Assembly: GCF_021443865.1 (NCBI RefSeq) | Contig: NZ_JABUTB010000014.1 | Coordinates: 1-46,809 of the forward strand | Direction of reading: 5' to 3' | DNA from: Clostridium sp. | Lineage (GTDB): Bacteria; Bacillota; Clostridia; Clostridiales; Clostridiaceae | DNA: 46,809 nucleotides | Shown here: piece after piece, positions 25,113-33,372 of the stretch | Layout: every line of letters begins with the position of its first letter | Numbering within the stretch: position 1 is the first letter of the stretch | The notes under the pieces: generated by a model | What the model saw: the letters and a program-made list of their open reading frames with translations, nothing else | Told to the model about the DNA's origin: nothing | Database searches by the model: none | Program-made: the position numbers and the translations under genes

Positions 25113-25127
25113 TTTTCTCTATTATAT

Positions 25128-25190
25128 AAGGAGATAAATATTATTTCTGCAAACTGGTAAGATAGCAAAGAGTATAATATTTATCTCCTT
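25128..25190 (+). other. 17-bp perfect stem hairpin between the dismutase genes
   Basis: 25128-25144 is exactly complementary to 25174-25190, around a 29-base loop, with TTTT after it. It lies downstream of the first dismutase's own terminator and about 100 bases before the second gene, and holds no ORF. It may be a second terminator, the end of a small RNA, or a leader structure. Confidence 0.6.
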
Positions 25191-25290
25191 TTTACTGTAT
25201 AAGAATCACAATATAAGGATAAATTAAAATAAACTACTAATTTAAGAATAATAAGTTTAGTAGAAAAATTAAAATTAAGGAGAAGAATTT

Positions 25291-25908
25291 ATGTATAATA
25301 AAATAGAATTACCTTATGATTTTAATGCATTAGAACCTTATATAGATGAGGAGACTGTAAAAACACATTATAGTAAACACCTTCAAACTTATGAAACAAA
25401 TTTAAATAATGCTCTAGAGGGATATGAAGAATATACAAAAGGTAAAAACTTAGACCAATTAATTAAAGGTGTTGCTGATTTACCAGAAGAAATAAGACCA
25501 GCAGTTGTTAATAATGGTGGAGGAGTATCAAATCATAATTTATATTTTTCAATACTTTCTCCAAATCCAAAGAAAGTTCCAGAAGGAAAATTATTAGAAG
25601 AAATAAATAGTGCCTTTGGGAGTGTAGATAAATTAAAAGAAGAATTATCTAATGCAGCGATATCACAATTTGGATCAGGATATGGATTCTTAGTTAAAGA
25701 CAAGGATGGAAAGCTATCCATAGTTAAAAGAGTAAATCAAAATTCACCAGTTATGGATGACTTAATTCCAATTTTAACTATAGATGTATGGGAGCATGCT
25801 TATTACTTAAAATACAAGAATTTAAGGGCTGATTATGTAAAGAATATATGGAATGTAATAGATTGGGCGAAGGTTGAAGGCCTTTACGAAAATTGTCACA
25901 ATATTTAG
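25291..25908 (+). CDS. Second Fe/Mn superoxide dismutase paralogue
   Basis: A 205-residue tandem copy of the preceding gene, sharing most residues and the exact length. All four metal ligands (H26, H82, D165, H169), Tyr34 and Q150 are kept. Differences near the active site are H31 to Leu (HYSKHLQTY) and Asp to Asn in NQNSPVM. AAGGAGAAG precedes the ATG. It probably retains dismutase activity; division of labour by expression or metal is possible. Confidence 0.92.
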   Translation: MYNKIELPYDFNALEPYIDEETVKTHYSKHLQTYETNLNNALEGYEEYTKGKNLDQLIKGVADLPEEIRPAVVNNGGGVSNHNLYFSILSPNPKKVPEGKLLEEINSAFGSVDKLKEELSNAAISQFGSGYGFLVKDKDGKLSIVKRVNQNSPVMDDLIPILTIDVWEHAYYLKYKNLRADYVKNIWNVIDWAKVEGLYENCHNI

Positions 25909-25919
25909 TGTAAAAATTA

Positions 25920-25949
25920 AAGGGGCTGTCGCGACAGCTCCTTTTTTTA
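25920..25949 (+). terminator. Terminator of the second superoxide dismutase gene
   Basis: A 24-base hairpin (25920-25943) centred on CTGTCGCGACAG followed by seven T. Its RNA is identical over the 24 bases to the terminator of the trxB-ahpF gene on the other strand at 9341-9364. Confidence 0.92.
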
Positions 25950-26055
25950 TATATACAAAAATATGGTGTTTTGTAAAATGCTAGAGGATTTATAATATAA
26001 TTATGCTAGTATATTTATATGAAATATTATATATATAAATAGGGGATTATATAAA

Positions 26056-26490
26056 ATGATAAATTCAAAGATTAAATTTAATATTAAAAAAAGCAATTTT
26101 ACTAGAAGTAGATTAATTTATTTAGTGCTAGTTTTATTTACTATGCTTTTAGGATTATCATCAAGAAAATTTATAAGTTACTTGCCTAGTTTTTTAGGAA
26201 AATATGCAGGGGATACCTTGTGGGCAACTATGGTTTATTTCGGATTTGCCTTTTTATTTAATAAGCTTACCATTAAAAAAGTTGCAATAATATCTTTAAT
26301 ATTTTCCTATGGAATAGAAATATCACAGTTATATCAAGGGGAGTGGATAAACAGTATTAGAAATACTTTAATAGGATCATTAGTATTAGGACATGGATTT
26401 TTATTTTCAGATTTAATTTGTTATACCATTGGAGTTTTTATAGCAATTATAATAGATAAACTTATATTTATAAAAAAGTCCAATTTATAA
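26056..26490 (+). CDS. DUF2809 membrane protein
   Basis: A 144-residue protein with four predicted membrane helices. Motifs SRLIYLVLVLFTMLLGLSSR, SFLGKYAGDTLWATMVYFGF, YGIEISQLYQGEWINSIRNT and LGHGFLFSDL match DUF2809 as I remember it. Function unknown. It lies 61 bases before the phosphodiesterase gene and is probably co-transcribed with it. Confidence 0.85.
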   Translation: MINSKIKFNIKKSNFTRSRLIYLVLVLFTMLLGLSSRKFISYLPSFLGKYAGDTLWATMVYFGFAFLFNKLTIKKVAIISLIFSYGIEISQLYQGEWINSIRNTLIGSLVLGHGFLFSDLICYTIGVFIAIIIDKLIFIKKSNL

Positions 26491-26551
26491 TAAATATCAA
26501 TAGTTTAAGGATATAGAAATTTAACATCTATATAAGGGGGAAAAGATAAAT

Positions 26552-27274
26552 ATGATAAATTTTGCACATAGGGGTGCAAGTTCTGATTATCCAGAAAATA
26601 CGATGCTTTCATTAAGAGAAGGAATAAAATCAGGCGCCAGAGGATTAGAAATTGATGTTCATAAAACAAAGGATAATAAGATTGTTGTAATACATGATGA
26701 AGATATAGAACGTACATTTATTGGAAAAGGTCTTATTAAGGATTTTACCTTAGAAGAATTAAAATCCTTTAAAAATAGGAAAAAGTTATTTAGAGATAAT
26801 GAAGAATGTCATATTCCAACACTAGAAGAGGTGTTAGAGTTAATTAAGGATATAGATATACTATTAAATATTGAATTAAAAACAGATATTATTAATTATA
26901 AAGGAATAGAAGAGGATGTAATTAATTTAATTAGAACTTATAATTTAGAAGACAAGATTATAATATCTAGCTTTAATCATGAATCTATAAAAAAAGTGAA
27001 AGCTATTAGTAATATAAAAACAGGAATTCTATATGAAAGTCCTATAGAAAATGTTGTTGAATATGCTAAAGCTTTAGGAGTAGATGCAATTCATCCAAGT
27101 TTATTACTTGTATCAGAAGAATTAATAAAGGAAGCTCATGAAAAGAACTTAAAGGTTAATATATTTACAGTTAATAATCCAATTCATATGAGATTACTAA
27201 TTAAAAATAAAGTAGATGGTGCATTTACTGACTATCCAGAATTATTAAGTGAGATTTTAAAAGAAGAAATATAA
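26552..27274 (+). CDS. Glycerophosphodiester phosphodiesterase
   Basis: A 240-residue GDPD-family TIM barrel without a signal peptide, hence cytosolic (UgpQ-like). Catalytic residues are visible: HRG at 6-8, E33 and D35 in GLEIDVH, and H48 in VIHDE. The C-terminal part holds LNIELKTD, ISSFNHESIKKVK, VNIFTVNNP and VDGAFTDYP. It hydrolyses glycerophosphodiesters to glycerol-3-phosphate and an alcohol. AAGGGGG precedes the ATG. Confidence 0.94.
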   Translation: MINFAHRGASSDYPENTMLSLREGIKSGARGLEIDVHKTKDNKIVVIHDEDIERTFIGKGLIKDFTLEELKSFKNRKKLFRDNEECHIPTLEEVLELIKDIDILLNIELKTDIINYKGIEEDVINLIRTYNLEDKIIISSFNHESIKKVKAISNIKTGILYESPIENVVEYAKALGVDAIHPSLLLVSEELIKEAHEKNLKVNIFTVNNPIHMRLLIKNKVDGAFTDYPELLSEILKEEI

Positions 27275-27281
27275 AGAATAT

Positions 27282-27323
27282 GATGCTACTGTGAATTGAA
27301 TCTTATGATATCACAGTAGCATC
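27282..27323. terminator. Hairpin between converging genes, likely terminator
   Basis: GATGCTACTGTGA (27282-27294) pairs perfectly with TCACAGTAGCATC (27311-27323). The tails are T/A-rich but without a long T run, so efficiency in each direction is uncertain. Confidence 0.65.
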
Positions 27324-27345
27324 GTATTTATTTAAACATAATTTT

Positions 27346-28173
27346 TTACATAGTTACATTATTTTCAATAAAGTTTAATAAACTTTTGTTAACTTTATCT
27401 TTTTCTTCAATAAAGGAGCCATGTCCAGCTTCTGATAATGGAATTAATTTTGAGTTCTCTATATTTTCATGAAGATATTTACCAAACTCATATGGACAAA
27501 TAACATCGTGGACTCCATGAAGGATTAAAGTAGGAATTTTAATTTTATTTATATCATTAAATAATCTTTCATCCTTTAAACTAATTAAACACTTAAAGGT
27601 TCCCCAAGGAGAAGCAGACAAAGAAATATTATTAAACCAGTTTAGCATCTCTATAGAAGTATTTTTATAAAAGAACAAATTAGTAACTTTTGATCTTATA
27701 AAGCTTGGTCTATCATTTAAGGACTCCTTTATAAATTCATTTACTTCTTCTTCTGTAAAACCATAGGGATAATCCTTAGTTTTTACCCAGCTAGGAGCAG
27801 CAGCCCCTATTAAACAAAGCTTTGAAACTTTATGGGAATCATATTTAGATATATATTTAATAGATAAGGCGCCACCCATTGAGTGTCCAACTAAAGTGAT
27901 ATTCTTTAAATCTAGCACATCAATTATCTTTCTTATATCTGAAGCCATAGTATCATAATCATAGCAATTAAAAGGTCTATCAGATTCTCCAAATCCCCTT
28001 AAATCTATACCTATGCATCTATATCCTCTTTCACCAAAGAAGTTAAATTGATATTCAAAGGCATTATGATTTAAGGGCCATCCATGTATAAATAATATTG
28101 TTTTATCTGAATCAGAATTCAAATCTTCAACCAGTATTCGAGCATTATCAGCAGTCTTAATAAAATATCTCAT
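27346..28173 (-). CDS. Alpha/beta-fold hydrolase
   Basis: A 275-residue protein with the full fold: oxyanion segment FIHGWPLNHNAF, GIDLRGFGESDRP, nucleophile Ser98 in LVGHSMGGALS, an acid in LHGVHDVICP and the catalytic His in SEAGHGSFIEEKD. It has no signal peptide. It resembles the BioH/haloperoxidase-like esterases, but the substrate cannot be told. It is monocistronic and converges on the phosphodiesterase gene. Confidence 0.9.
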   Translation of the reverse strand: MRYFIKTADNARILVEDLNSDSDKTILFIHGWPLNHNAFEYQFNFFGERGYRCIGIDLRGFGESDRPFNCYDYDTMASDIRKIIDVLDLKNITLVGHSMGGALSIKYISKYDSHKVSKLCLIGAAAPSWVKTKDYPYGFTEEEVNEFIKESLNDRPSFIRSKVTNLFFYKNTSIEMLNWFNNISLSASPWGTFKCLISLKDERLFNDINKIKIPTLILHGVHDVICPYEFGKYLHENIENSKLIPLSEAGHGSFIEEKDKVNKSLLNFIENNVTM

Positions 28174-28332
28174 AAAATCTCCTAATTAATATTGTTTTTA
28201 TAAATATAATATATTCAAAGATTTATACTAATGATATTGAAGATACAAAATAACTGTAAAATAGAATAGGGTGAAGAATTTCTATATATTTACAAATAGT
28301 AACAGTTAATATAAAATAGAAAATATTGTATA

Positions 28333-28692
28333 TTGAGTTATCCAGTAAACTTTAAAATAACTGATAAAAGTAGTGAATACTACAAGAAAGTTAATTATGA
28401 TTTGCTTTATAATCAATATAATAAATTTATAAATTCTTTAAGTAAGAATAATATACAGTTATATTTTATAGATATAAATAAAAATGCTACTAATCAAGTT
28501 TTTACTCAAAATATTGGTTTTGTAGTTGATGATATTTTAGGAACTAACTATGTATATTTAGGTAATAGAAAGTTATTAAGTAGTAATGAATCTGTTGGGA
28601 AAATGCTTCAAGAAAATGGCTATGAAGTTCAGCTTGTAGATTATAGTGAAATAATGAAAAATCAAGTATGTAAAAGATTTATATTAATTTAA
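28333..28692 (+). pseudogene. Internally deleted DDAH/amidinotransferase-like gene
   Basis: The 119-codon frame joins two pieces. Residues 1-68 (NKFINSLSKNNIQLYFIDIN, TNQVFTQNIGFVVDD) resemble the N-terminal part of dimethylargininase-like amidinotransferases (QVFTRDIGF-type motif). Residues 71-119 (YVYLGNRKLLSSNESVGKML, then VQLVDYSEIMK) resemble the C-terminal end. The middle, with the catalytic His, is missing. It opens with TTG and has no convincing ribosome binding site. An in-frame deletion product is the best reading. A short but functional protein is less likely. Confidence 0.55.
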
Positions 28693-28716
28693 TTTTTTTT
28701 AAGGGAGTTAAATAAA

Positions 28717-29010
28717 ATGAAGGATAATAAGTTAAACCTATCAATTTTTATTTATAGTGGTCAGTTAACCAAAGTAGCCTATTATATAGCAGTATTAACA
28801 ATACTTATTCCAATAAGTATTGTTCTTATTAGGGATATTCCTTTTAATGAATCCTTTAGTAAGATAGTTATAGGAATATCAGGGAGTTTTATTGTAATAG
28901 GAAAACTATTTGTAATAATTAATAAGAAGAAAGAAAATAAATCTATTTCCATAGATGGTGGGATTCTTACAGGAATTATAATATCACTTATGTCATATCT
29001 TTTTAAATAA
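28717..29010 (+). CDS. Hypothetical small membrane protein
   Basis: A 97-residue protein after AAGGGAG with three hydrophobic stretches: VAYYIAVLTILIPISIVLI, IVIGISGSFIVIGKLFVII and ILTGIIISLMSYLF. Not recognised. It lies alone between the broken DDAH-like gene and the zinc-ribbon gene. Confidence 0.6.
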   Translation: MKDNKLNLSIFIYSGQLTKVAYYIAVLTILIPISIVLIRDIPFNESFSKIVIGISGSFIVIGKLFVIINKKKENKSISIDGGILTGIIISLMSYLFK

Positions 29011-29131
29011 TATAAAATTTCAAGTGTATTATATTGAATTTGCTAAAGATTATTAATCAAATGGTAAAAATAATTATAAGTCTAAAATAAATAGGATTTT
29101 TGAGAATAAATAATGGGGGGGATAGTAATTT

Positions 29132-29353
29132 ATGAAAAATACAAAAATATGTCCTAAGTGCAATAGTAATAAGACTATTAGGATACCAGGTGAGACAGGA
29201 ATTTATGGAACAGGAAATAATATAATAATTGGATTTCTAAAAGGAACAGTTAATGTTTCAAGATACATGTGTTGTGATTGTGGGTATACAGAAGAATGGA
29301 TAGATAGTAAAGAAGATATAAGGAAATTAGAAGAAAAATATAATAGAATATAA
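29132..29353 (+). CDS. Zinc-ribbon protein, 73 residues
   Basis: ATG 29132 follows GGGGGG. Two CxxC pairs, CPKC near the start and CDCG in MCCDCGYTEEW, suggest a zinc ribbon around a hydrophobic Gly-rich middle (GTGNNIIIGFLKGTVNVSRY). Function unknown. Its last 16 codons and its terminator are repeated at 34650-34756, behind the molybdenum hydroxylase genes. Confidence 0.65.
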   Translation: MKNTKICPKCNSNKTIRIPGETGIYGTGNNIIIGFLKGTVNVSRYMCCDCGYTEEWIDSKEDIRKLEEKYNRI

Positions 29354-29409
29354 AGAATGTAACAGAAAATAGATTTTCAATTAAGAAAAATTTATTTTCT
29401 GTTTTTATT
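29306..29409 (+). repeat. Direct repeat, copy A (3' end of zinc-ribbon gene plus terminator)
   Basis: This stretch covers the last codons (SKEDIRKLEEKYNRI), the stop and the terminator (ACAGAAAATA at 29362-29371 with TATTTTCTGT at 29393-29402, then T run). About 90% of it, by eye, is repeated in the same orientation at 34650-34756. The two copies bracket the molybdenum hydroxylase genes. Confidence 0.85.
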
Positions 29410-29441
29410 TATACTTTAAAAATTATAAGAGTTATAAATTT

Positions 29442-29483
29442 TTTACAATATATAGAAAAATAAAGGCTATGGTAGTAAAATTA
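29442..29483 (+). repeat. Promoter-like repeated element, copy 1
   Basis: A 42-base stretch beginning TTTACA and running through TATATAGAAAAATA to GGTAGTAAAATTA matches 34 of 42 positions of 35953-35994, upstream of the ABC/MoxR cluster. TTTACA could be a -35 box; the -10 region is poor. It lies about 60 bases before the MobA-ModE fusion gene. Confidence 0.6.
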
Positions 29484-29510
29484 AAATAATCAAATCAGAG
29501 TAACATAATT

Positions 29511-29526
29511 TAATTACCAATTATTA
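29511..29526 (+). promoter_or_regulatory. Palindromic operator candidate, copy 1
   Basis: TAATTACCAATTATTA contains the inverted repeat TAATT-ACC-AATTA and is repeated exactly at 30543-30558. It sits 19 bases before the regulator-like fusion gene, suggesting autoregulation. Confidence 0.55.
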
Positions 29527-29545
29527 ATATGATAGGAGTAAGGAT

Positions 29546-30469
29546 ATGAGAAAAGATTTAAATAAAATTACAGCTGGAGTAATAGTTGCATCAAGAAAAA
29601 GAGGAAATGGACCATTAGTGAAAATAGGATCTATTTCTATAATAAAGAGGATAGTATTGACTTTTCAGCAAGTAGGAATTTCACCTATTGTTGTAGTTAC
29701 AGGCTACGAAGCAGAAGATGTTGAACACGACTTAGCTGATTATGGAGTTATATTTTTAAAAAATGAGAAGTATGAAGAGGCACAAATGTTTGATTCGGCT
29801 AAACTAGGGTTAGATTTTTTAAAAGATAAATGCCATCAAGTAATTTTTAATCCTGTTAATATTCCAATGTTTACTCCTAAAACTATTGAAAAAATGATGG
29901 ATTTAGATAAAAAAGTTGTCTCTCCATCCTATAATGGAAAATCTGGACATCCTTTATTAATATCAGCAGAGTTAATACCTGAAATTTTAAACTATAAAGG
30001 GAATATGGGATTAAGAGGTGCAATTAAAAGTATAGGTGTTGAAAGATTTTTGATGAGTGTAGATGATGAGGGTATTTTTAGCAGTACAGATGATATTGAA
30101 AGATTAGATCAACTTTTAGAAAAGCATAATCAAAATATAGTACATCCTTTTGTTAGAATAAGCATTGAGAATGAAACATTATTTTTTAATTCTAGAACTA
30201 AGCTTCTTTTACTTTTTATTCAAGAAACACATTCTGTTAGAAATGCTTGTAAGCATATTGCGTTATCATATAGTAAAGCATGGAATATGATAAATAAATT
30301 AGAAAAAGAACTTGGATATCCTGTTGTAAAAAGGCAGCATGGAGGTAAAAATGGAGGAAAGACTTCATTAACAGATGAAGGCATTGATTTTTTAAGAAAG
30401 TATGAAAAGTTTGAAGAAGATGTAAGGCAATACGCTAAAAGTGAATTTAATAAATGGTTTAAAAGTTAA
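29546..30469 (+). CDS. MobA/MocA-like domain fused to ModE-type HTH (regulator)
   Basis: A 307-residue two-domain protein. Residues 1-200 have the MobA/MocA nucleotidyltransferase fold, but the NTP-binding signature LAAGxSxRM..K is replaced by VIVASRKRGNGPLVKIG, and a VNIPMF segment stands where PGDMP is usual, so catalysis is doubtful. Residues 212-290 are a clear ModE winged HTH (SRTKLLLLFIQETHSVRNAC, YSKAWNMINKLEKELGYP, GGKNGGKTSLTDEG). It has no molybdate-binding TOBE domain. It heads the molybdenum hydroxylase genes, so it may be a regulator that uses a dead cofactor-binding domain as its sensor. AGGAG precedes the ATG. Confidence 0.85.
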   Translation: MRKDLNKITAGVIVASRKRGNGPLVKIGSISIIKRIVLTFQQVGISPIVVVTGYEAEDVEHDLADYGVIFLKNEKYEEAQMFDSAKLGLDFLKDKCHQVIFNPVNIPMFTPKTIEKMMDLDKKVVSPSYNGKSGHPLLISAELIPEILNYKGNMGLRGAIKSIGVERFLMSVDDEGIFSSTDDIERLDQLLEKHNQNIVHPFVRISIENETLFFNSRTKLLLLFIQETHSVRNACKHIALSYSKAWNMINKLEKELGYPVVKRQHGGKNGGKTSLTDEGIDFLRKYEKFEEDVRQYAKSEFNKWFKS

Positions 30470-30501
30470 ATTTTATAAAGCGAGTTCTTTTTAGAAAGAA
30501 T

Positions 30502-30530
30502 TTGATAACATAAAATCTCTATTTTATAAT
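30502..30530 (+). promoter_or_regulatory. Promoter before the MocA-like gene
   Basis: TTGATA (30502-30507) and TATAAT (30525-30530) with a 17-base spacer. The repeated palindrome begins 12 bases after the -10 box, across the likely transcription start. Confidence 0.65.
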
Positions 30531-30542
30531 AGTGGTAGTAAA

Positions 30543-30558
30543 TAATTACCAATTATTA
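30543..30558 (+). promoter_or_regulatory. Palindromic operator candidate, copy 2
   Basis: An exact second copy of TAATTACCAATTATTA, just downstream of a good -10 box, a position where a bound protein would block transcription. The MobA-ModE fusion encoded next to it is the natural candidate to bind. Confidence 0.6.
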
Positions 30559-30580
30559 TATAAATGGAGGTTTTTTATTT

Positions 30581-31201
30581 ATGCTTAATATTAATGGAAT
30601 TATTCTTGCAGCGGGTTTGTCTAGTAGAATGCATAGTTTTAAGCCTCTTTTAAATATAAAAGGAAAAGCTATAATAGAGCATTGTATTGATAATATGATA
30701 AATGCAAATATAAATCAAATTGTTGTAGTTCTTGGATATCGGTCAGAGGATATTAAAGATTTAATTATAGGTAAATATAATTATCACAACATTGTATTCG
30801 TATACAATGACCAGTATAGAATTACAGATATGCTAACTTCTATAAAGATTGGAATTTCAGTTCTTGAAAAATGTGATGCTTTTTATATTCTTCCTGGTGA
30901 TATGCCAGCTATTAATATAGATACCTTTACTAAAATAAGAGATGCTATGGATAGCTGCCATGCTTATGTAACATTTCCAACTATTAAAGGGAGAAGAAAG
31001 CATCCACCACTAATTGCATGGGAGTGTACAAATTATATTTTAAGCTTTCAGGGAGATGATGGTTTAAGAGGGGTATGGAGAGAGTATGAGAAGCAGAACA
31101 AAATAAAAACAATTCCAGTTGATGATTGGGGATGTATGATAGATGCTGATACTGAAGAGGATTTTAATGTTTTAGTAGATTATATGAATATGAAAAGCTA
31201 A
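30581..31201 (+). CDS. mocA: Molybdenum cofactor cytidylyltransferase-like (MocA)
   Basis: A 206-residue nucleotidyltransferase with an intact signature IILAAGLSSRMHSFKPLLNI (residues 6-25) and the metal-binding ILPGDMPAI, then FPTIKGRRKHPPLI. This is the MocA pattern, which adds CMP to molybdopterin for xanthine-dehydrogenase-family enzymes. It precedes exactly such an enzyme and presumably supplies its cofactor. GGAGG precedes the ATG. It has its own promoter and operator candidate, separate from the fusion gene. Confidence 0.85.
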   Translation: MLNINGIILAAGLSSRMHSFKPLLNIKGKAIIEHCIDNMINANINQIVVVLGYRSEDIKDLIIGKYNYHNIVFVYNDQYRITDMLTSIKIGISVLEKCDAFYILPGDMPAINIDTFTKIRDAMDSCHAYVTFPTIKGRRKHPPLIAWECTNYILSFQGDDGLRGVWREYEKQNKIKTIPVDDWGCMIDADTEEDFNVLVDYMNMKS

Positions 31202-31257
31202 TAAATAAGTGAATTTTTATTATTAAAATAAGTAATGTAAATTTATGGGAGGGTACT

Positions 31258-33372
31258 ATGGGAAATATAAGTGATTCTATAAAGAAAAAAGATCATGATG
31301 ATAAAATGAGTGGTCGTGCACTTTATGTGGATGATCAAGTAATGGAAGATATGCTTTATGGTAGGTTATTACGTTCTAAAAAAGCAAAAGCACGCATTAA
31401 AGAAATTATTGAACCTAAATTACAAGAAGGATATTTTATTGTTGATAAAAAAGATGTAACAGGCATAAATCAAGTTCATATTGTACTTGATGATACTCCA
31501 GTATTCGTAGAAGATACAGTAGAATTTGTAGGTGATCCAATTTTAATGGTTGTAGGACCTGATTTAAAGGAAGTAGAAAGGATATTAAATGAAATAGTTA
31601 TAGTCTATGAAGAGTTAACTCCAATTATAGATATGAGTAAATCTGATACTGTATTTTTTAATTATAACTATGAAAAAGGTGATATTGAAAAGGCTTTAGA
31701 TGAAGCAGATAGGATTTTCACAGAAACTTTTCAAACTGGATATCAAGAACAAGCATATCTTGAAACCAACGGAGTTATAGCATACCCACATGATGGACGT
31801 ATGACAGTTAGAGGATCATTACAATGCCCATATTATGTTTTTGGAGCAGTAGCAAAAGCCTTAGGGTATGAAGAAAAAGATATTCAAATTATTCAAGATG
31901 TTACAGGCGGTGGATTTGGAGGAAAAGAAGATTATCCTTCAATACTTGCATGTCAAGCTGCAGTTGCTGCTAAAAAAGCAAATAAGCCAGTAAAAGTAAT
32001 ACTTGATAGAAGAGAAGATATGGAATTTACTTCAAAGAGACATCCATCAATATCCACATACAAGGTTGCTATTAAAGATGGAGAAATTACAGGTATGGAT
32101 ATTGAAGTTTTATTTAATAGTGGAGCATATACCACTCTATCACCAGTAGTTTTACAACGTGGTCTTATATGTGCAAACGGAGTATATAGAGTAGATAATC
32201 TTAGAGTAGTTGGAAAAGCTTTAAAAACTAATACTGTACCATGTGGGGCTTTTCGTGGATTTGGTGCTCCACAAACCTTCTTTGCAGTAGAAATGATTAT
32301 GGACCATATTGCAAAAGAACTAAATATGGATTCCCTTGAACTTAAAGAAAAATATATTGTAAAACAAGGTGATGACACATCAACTAGTGGAAAGTATCAT
32401 TTTCATGTTCCATTGCCAGAAATGATTGAACAAATGGATAACCTTACTAATTATAGAGAAAAGAAAAAATTATATAAAAATCAATTAGGTAGATATAGAA
32501 AAGGAATAGGTATGTCATTATTCTTCCATGGCTGTGGCTTTACAGGAAGTGGGGAACGTGATCTTATAAAAGCAGTTGCAAGAATTAAGAAGAATGCAGA
32601 TGATACTGTAGAAATTTTAGCTAGTAATGCAGATATAGGGCAAGGACTTAAAACTACATTCTGTAAGATTGTAGCAGATGTTCTAGAGATTCCTTATGAT
32701 AGAGTAATTATAGATAATCCTGATACTGATCGTGTGCCAGATTCAGGGCCAACAGTAGCAAGTCGTTCTTTAATGACTGTTGGTGAATTACTTAGACGTG
32801 CAGCGAAAAGACTAAAGAAAGAATGGAAACCAGGAGAAGAACAAGTAATAGAAGAAAAATTTGTTGAGCCTGATTTTGTAATACCATTTAGCTTAGAAAA
32901 GTTTAAGGGAGATGCTTACCCAACTTATTCCTGGGCAGTAAATGTTATAGAAGTTGAAGTTGATACACTTACAGCTGTAACAAAAATTTTAGGGGCATGG
33001 GGAACTTATGACGTTGGAGTTCCAATAGATATGAATATTATATTAGGACAAATGCAAGGTGGTTTCTTACAAGGAATTGGACATGCATCTATGGAAAAAA
33101 TGGAATATAACGATAAGGGTGTAATCCGTAATAATAGCTTTAGTGATTATATAATTCCAACAGCAGTAGATGTACCAAATCTTGTAACTGAAATTATTAA
33201 TAATCCTTATACACATGGACCTTATGGAGGAAAGGGGGCAGGAGAACTTCCACTTGTTGGGGCAGCACCAGCTTATATTGAAGCAGTTGAAAATGCCATT
33301 GGAGCAAATTTGAATAAAATACCATTTACAACAGAAGATACTATGAAAGTTTTACAGGAGGTGCTTAAATAA
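31258..33372 (+). CDS. Xanthine-dehydrogenase-family molybdopterin-binding subunit
   Basis: A 704-residue large subunit. Family motifs are intact: FQTGYQEQAYLETNGVIAYP, LQCPYYVFGAVAKALG, TGGGFGGKEDYPS, CGAFRGFGAPQTFFAVEMI, then the cofactor segments NADIGQG, QGGFLQGIG and KGAGELPLVGAAPAY, where the Glu is the catalytic base. Substrate (purine, aldehyde, nicotinate-like) cannot be told. By my count 11 of about 27 arginine codons are CGT/CGC, whereas neighbours use AGA/AGG almost only, which suggests a different origin. Its stop overlaps the next start (TAATGA). Confidence 0.92.
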   Translation: MGNISDSIKKKDHDDKMSGRALYVDDQVMEDMLYGRLLRSKKAKARIKEIIEPKLQEGYFIVDKKDVTGINQVHIVLDDTPVFVEDTVEFVGDPILMVVGPDLKEVERILNEIVIVYEELTPIIDMSKSDTVFFNYNYEKGDIEKALDEADRIFTETFQTGYQEQAYLETNGVIAYPHDGRMTVRGSLQCPYYVFGAVAKALGYEEKDIQIIQDVTGGGFGGKEDYPSILACQAAVAAKKANKPVKVILDRREDMEFTSKRHPSISTYKVAIKDGEITGMDIEVLFNSGAYTTLSPVVLQRGLICANGVYRVDNLRVVGKALKTNTVPCGAFRGFGAPQTFFAVEMIMDHIAKELNMDSLELKEKYIVKQGDDTSTSGKYHFHVPLPEMIEQMDNLTNYREKKKLYKNQLGRYRKGIGMSLFFHGCGFTGSGERDLIKAVARIKKNADDTVEILASNADIGQGLKTTFCKIVADVLEIPYDRVIIDNPDTDRVPDSGPTVASRSLMTVGELLRRAAKRLKKEWKPGEEQVIEEKFVEPDFVIPFSLEKFKGDAYPTYSWAVNVIEVEVDTLTAVTKILGAWGTYDVGVPIDMNIILGQMQGGFLQGIGHASMEKMEYNDKGVIRNNSFSDYIIPTAVDVPNLVTEIINNPYTHGPYGGKGAGELPLVGAAPAYIEAVENAIGANLNKIPFTTEDTMKVLQEVLK

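Noticed and set aside
25145..25173. The hairpin loop contains GCAAAC and AGCAAAG, recalling the start of the c-di-GMP-I (GEMM) riboswitch
   Set aside because: Only these short words match; the second stem, tetraloop and receptor are missing and the loop is far too short.
31953..32378. A 141-residue open frame on the minus strand within the molybdopterin subunit gene
   Set aside because: It is the antisense shadow of a strongly supported gene and shows no domain or start signal.
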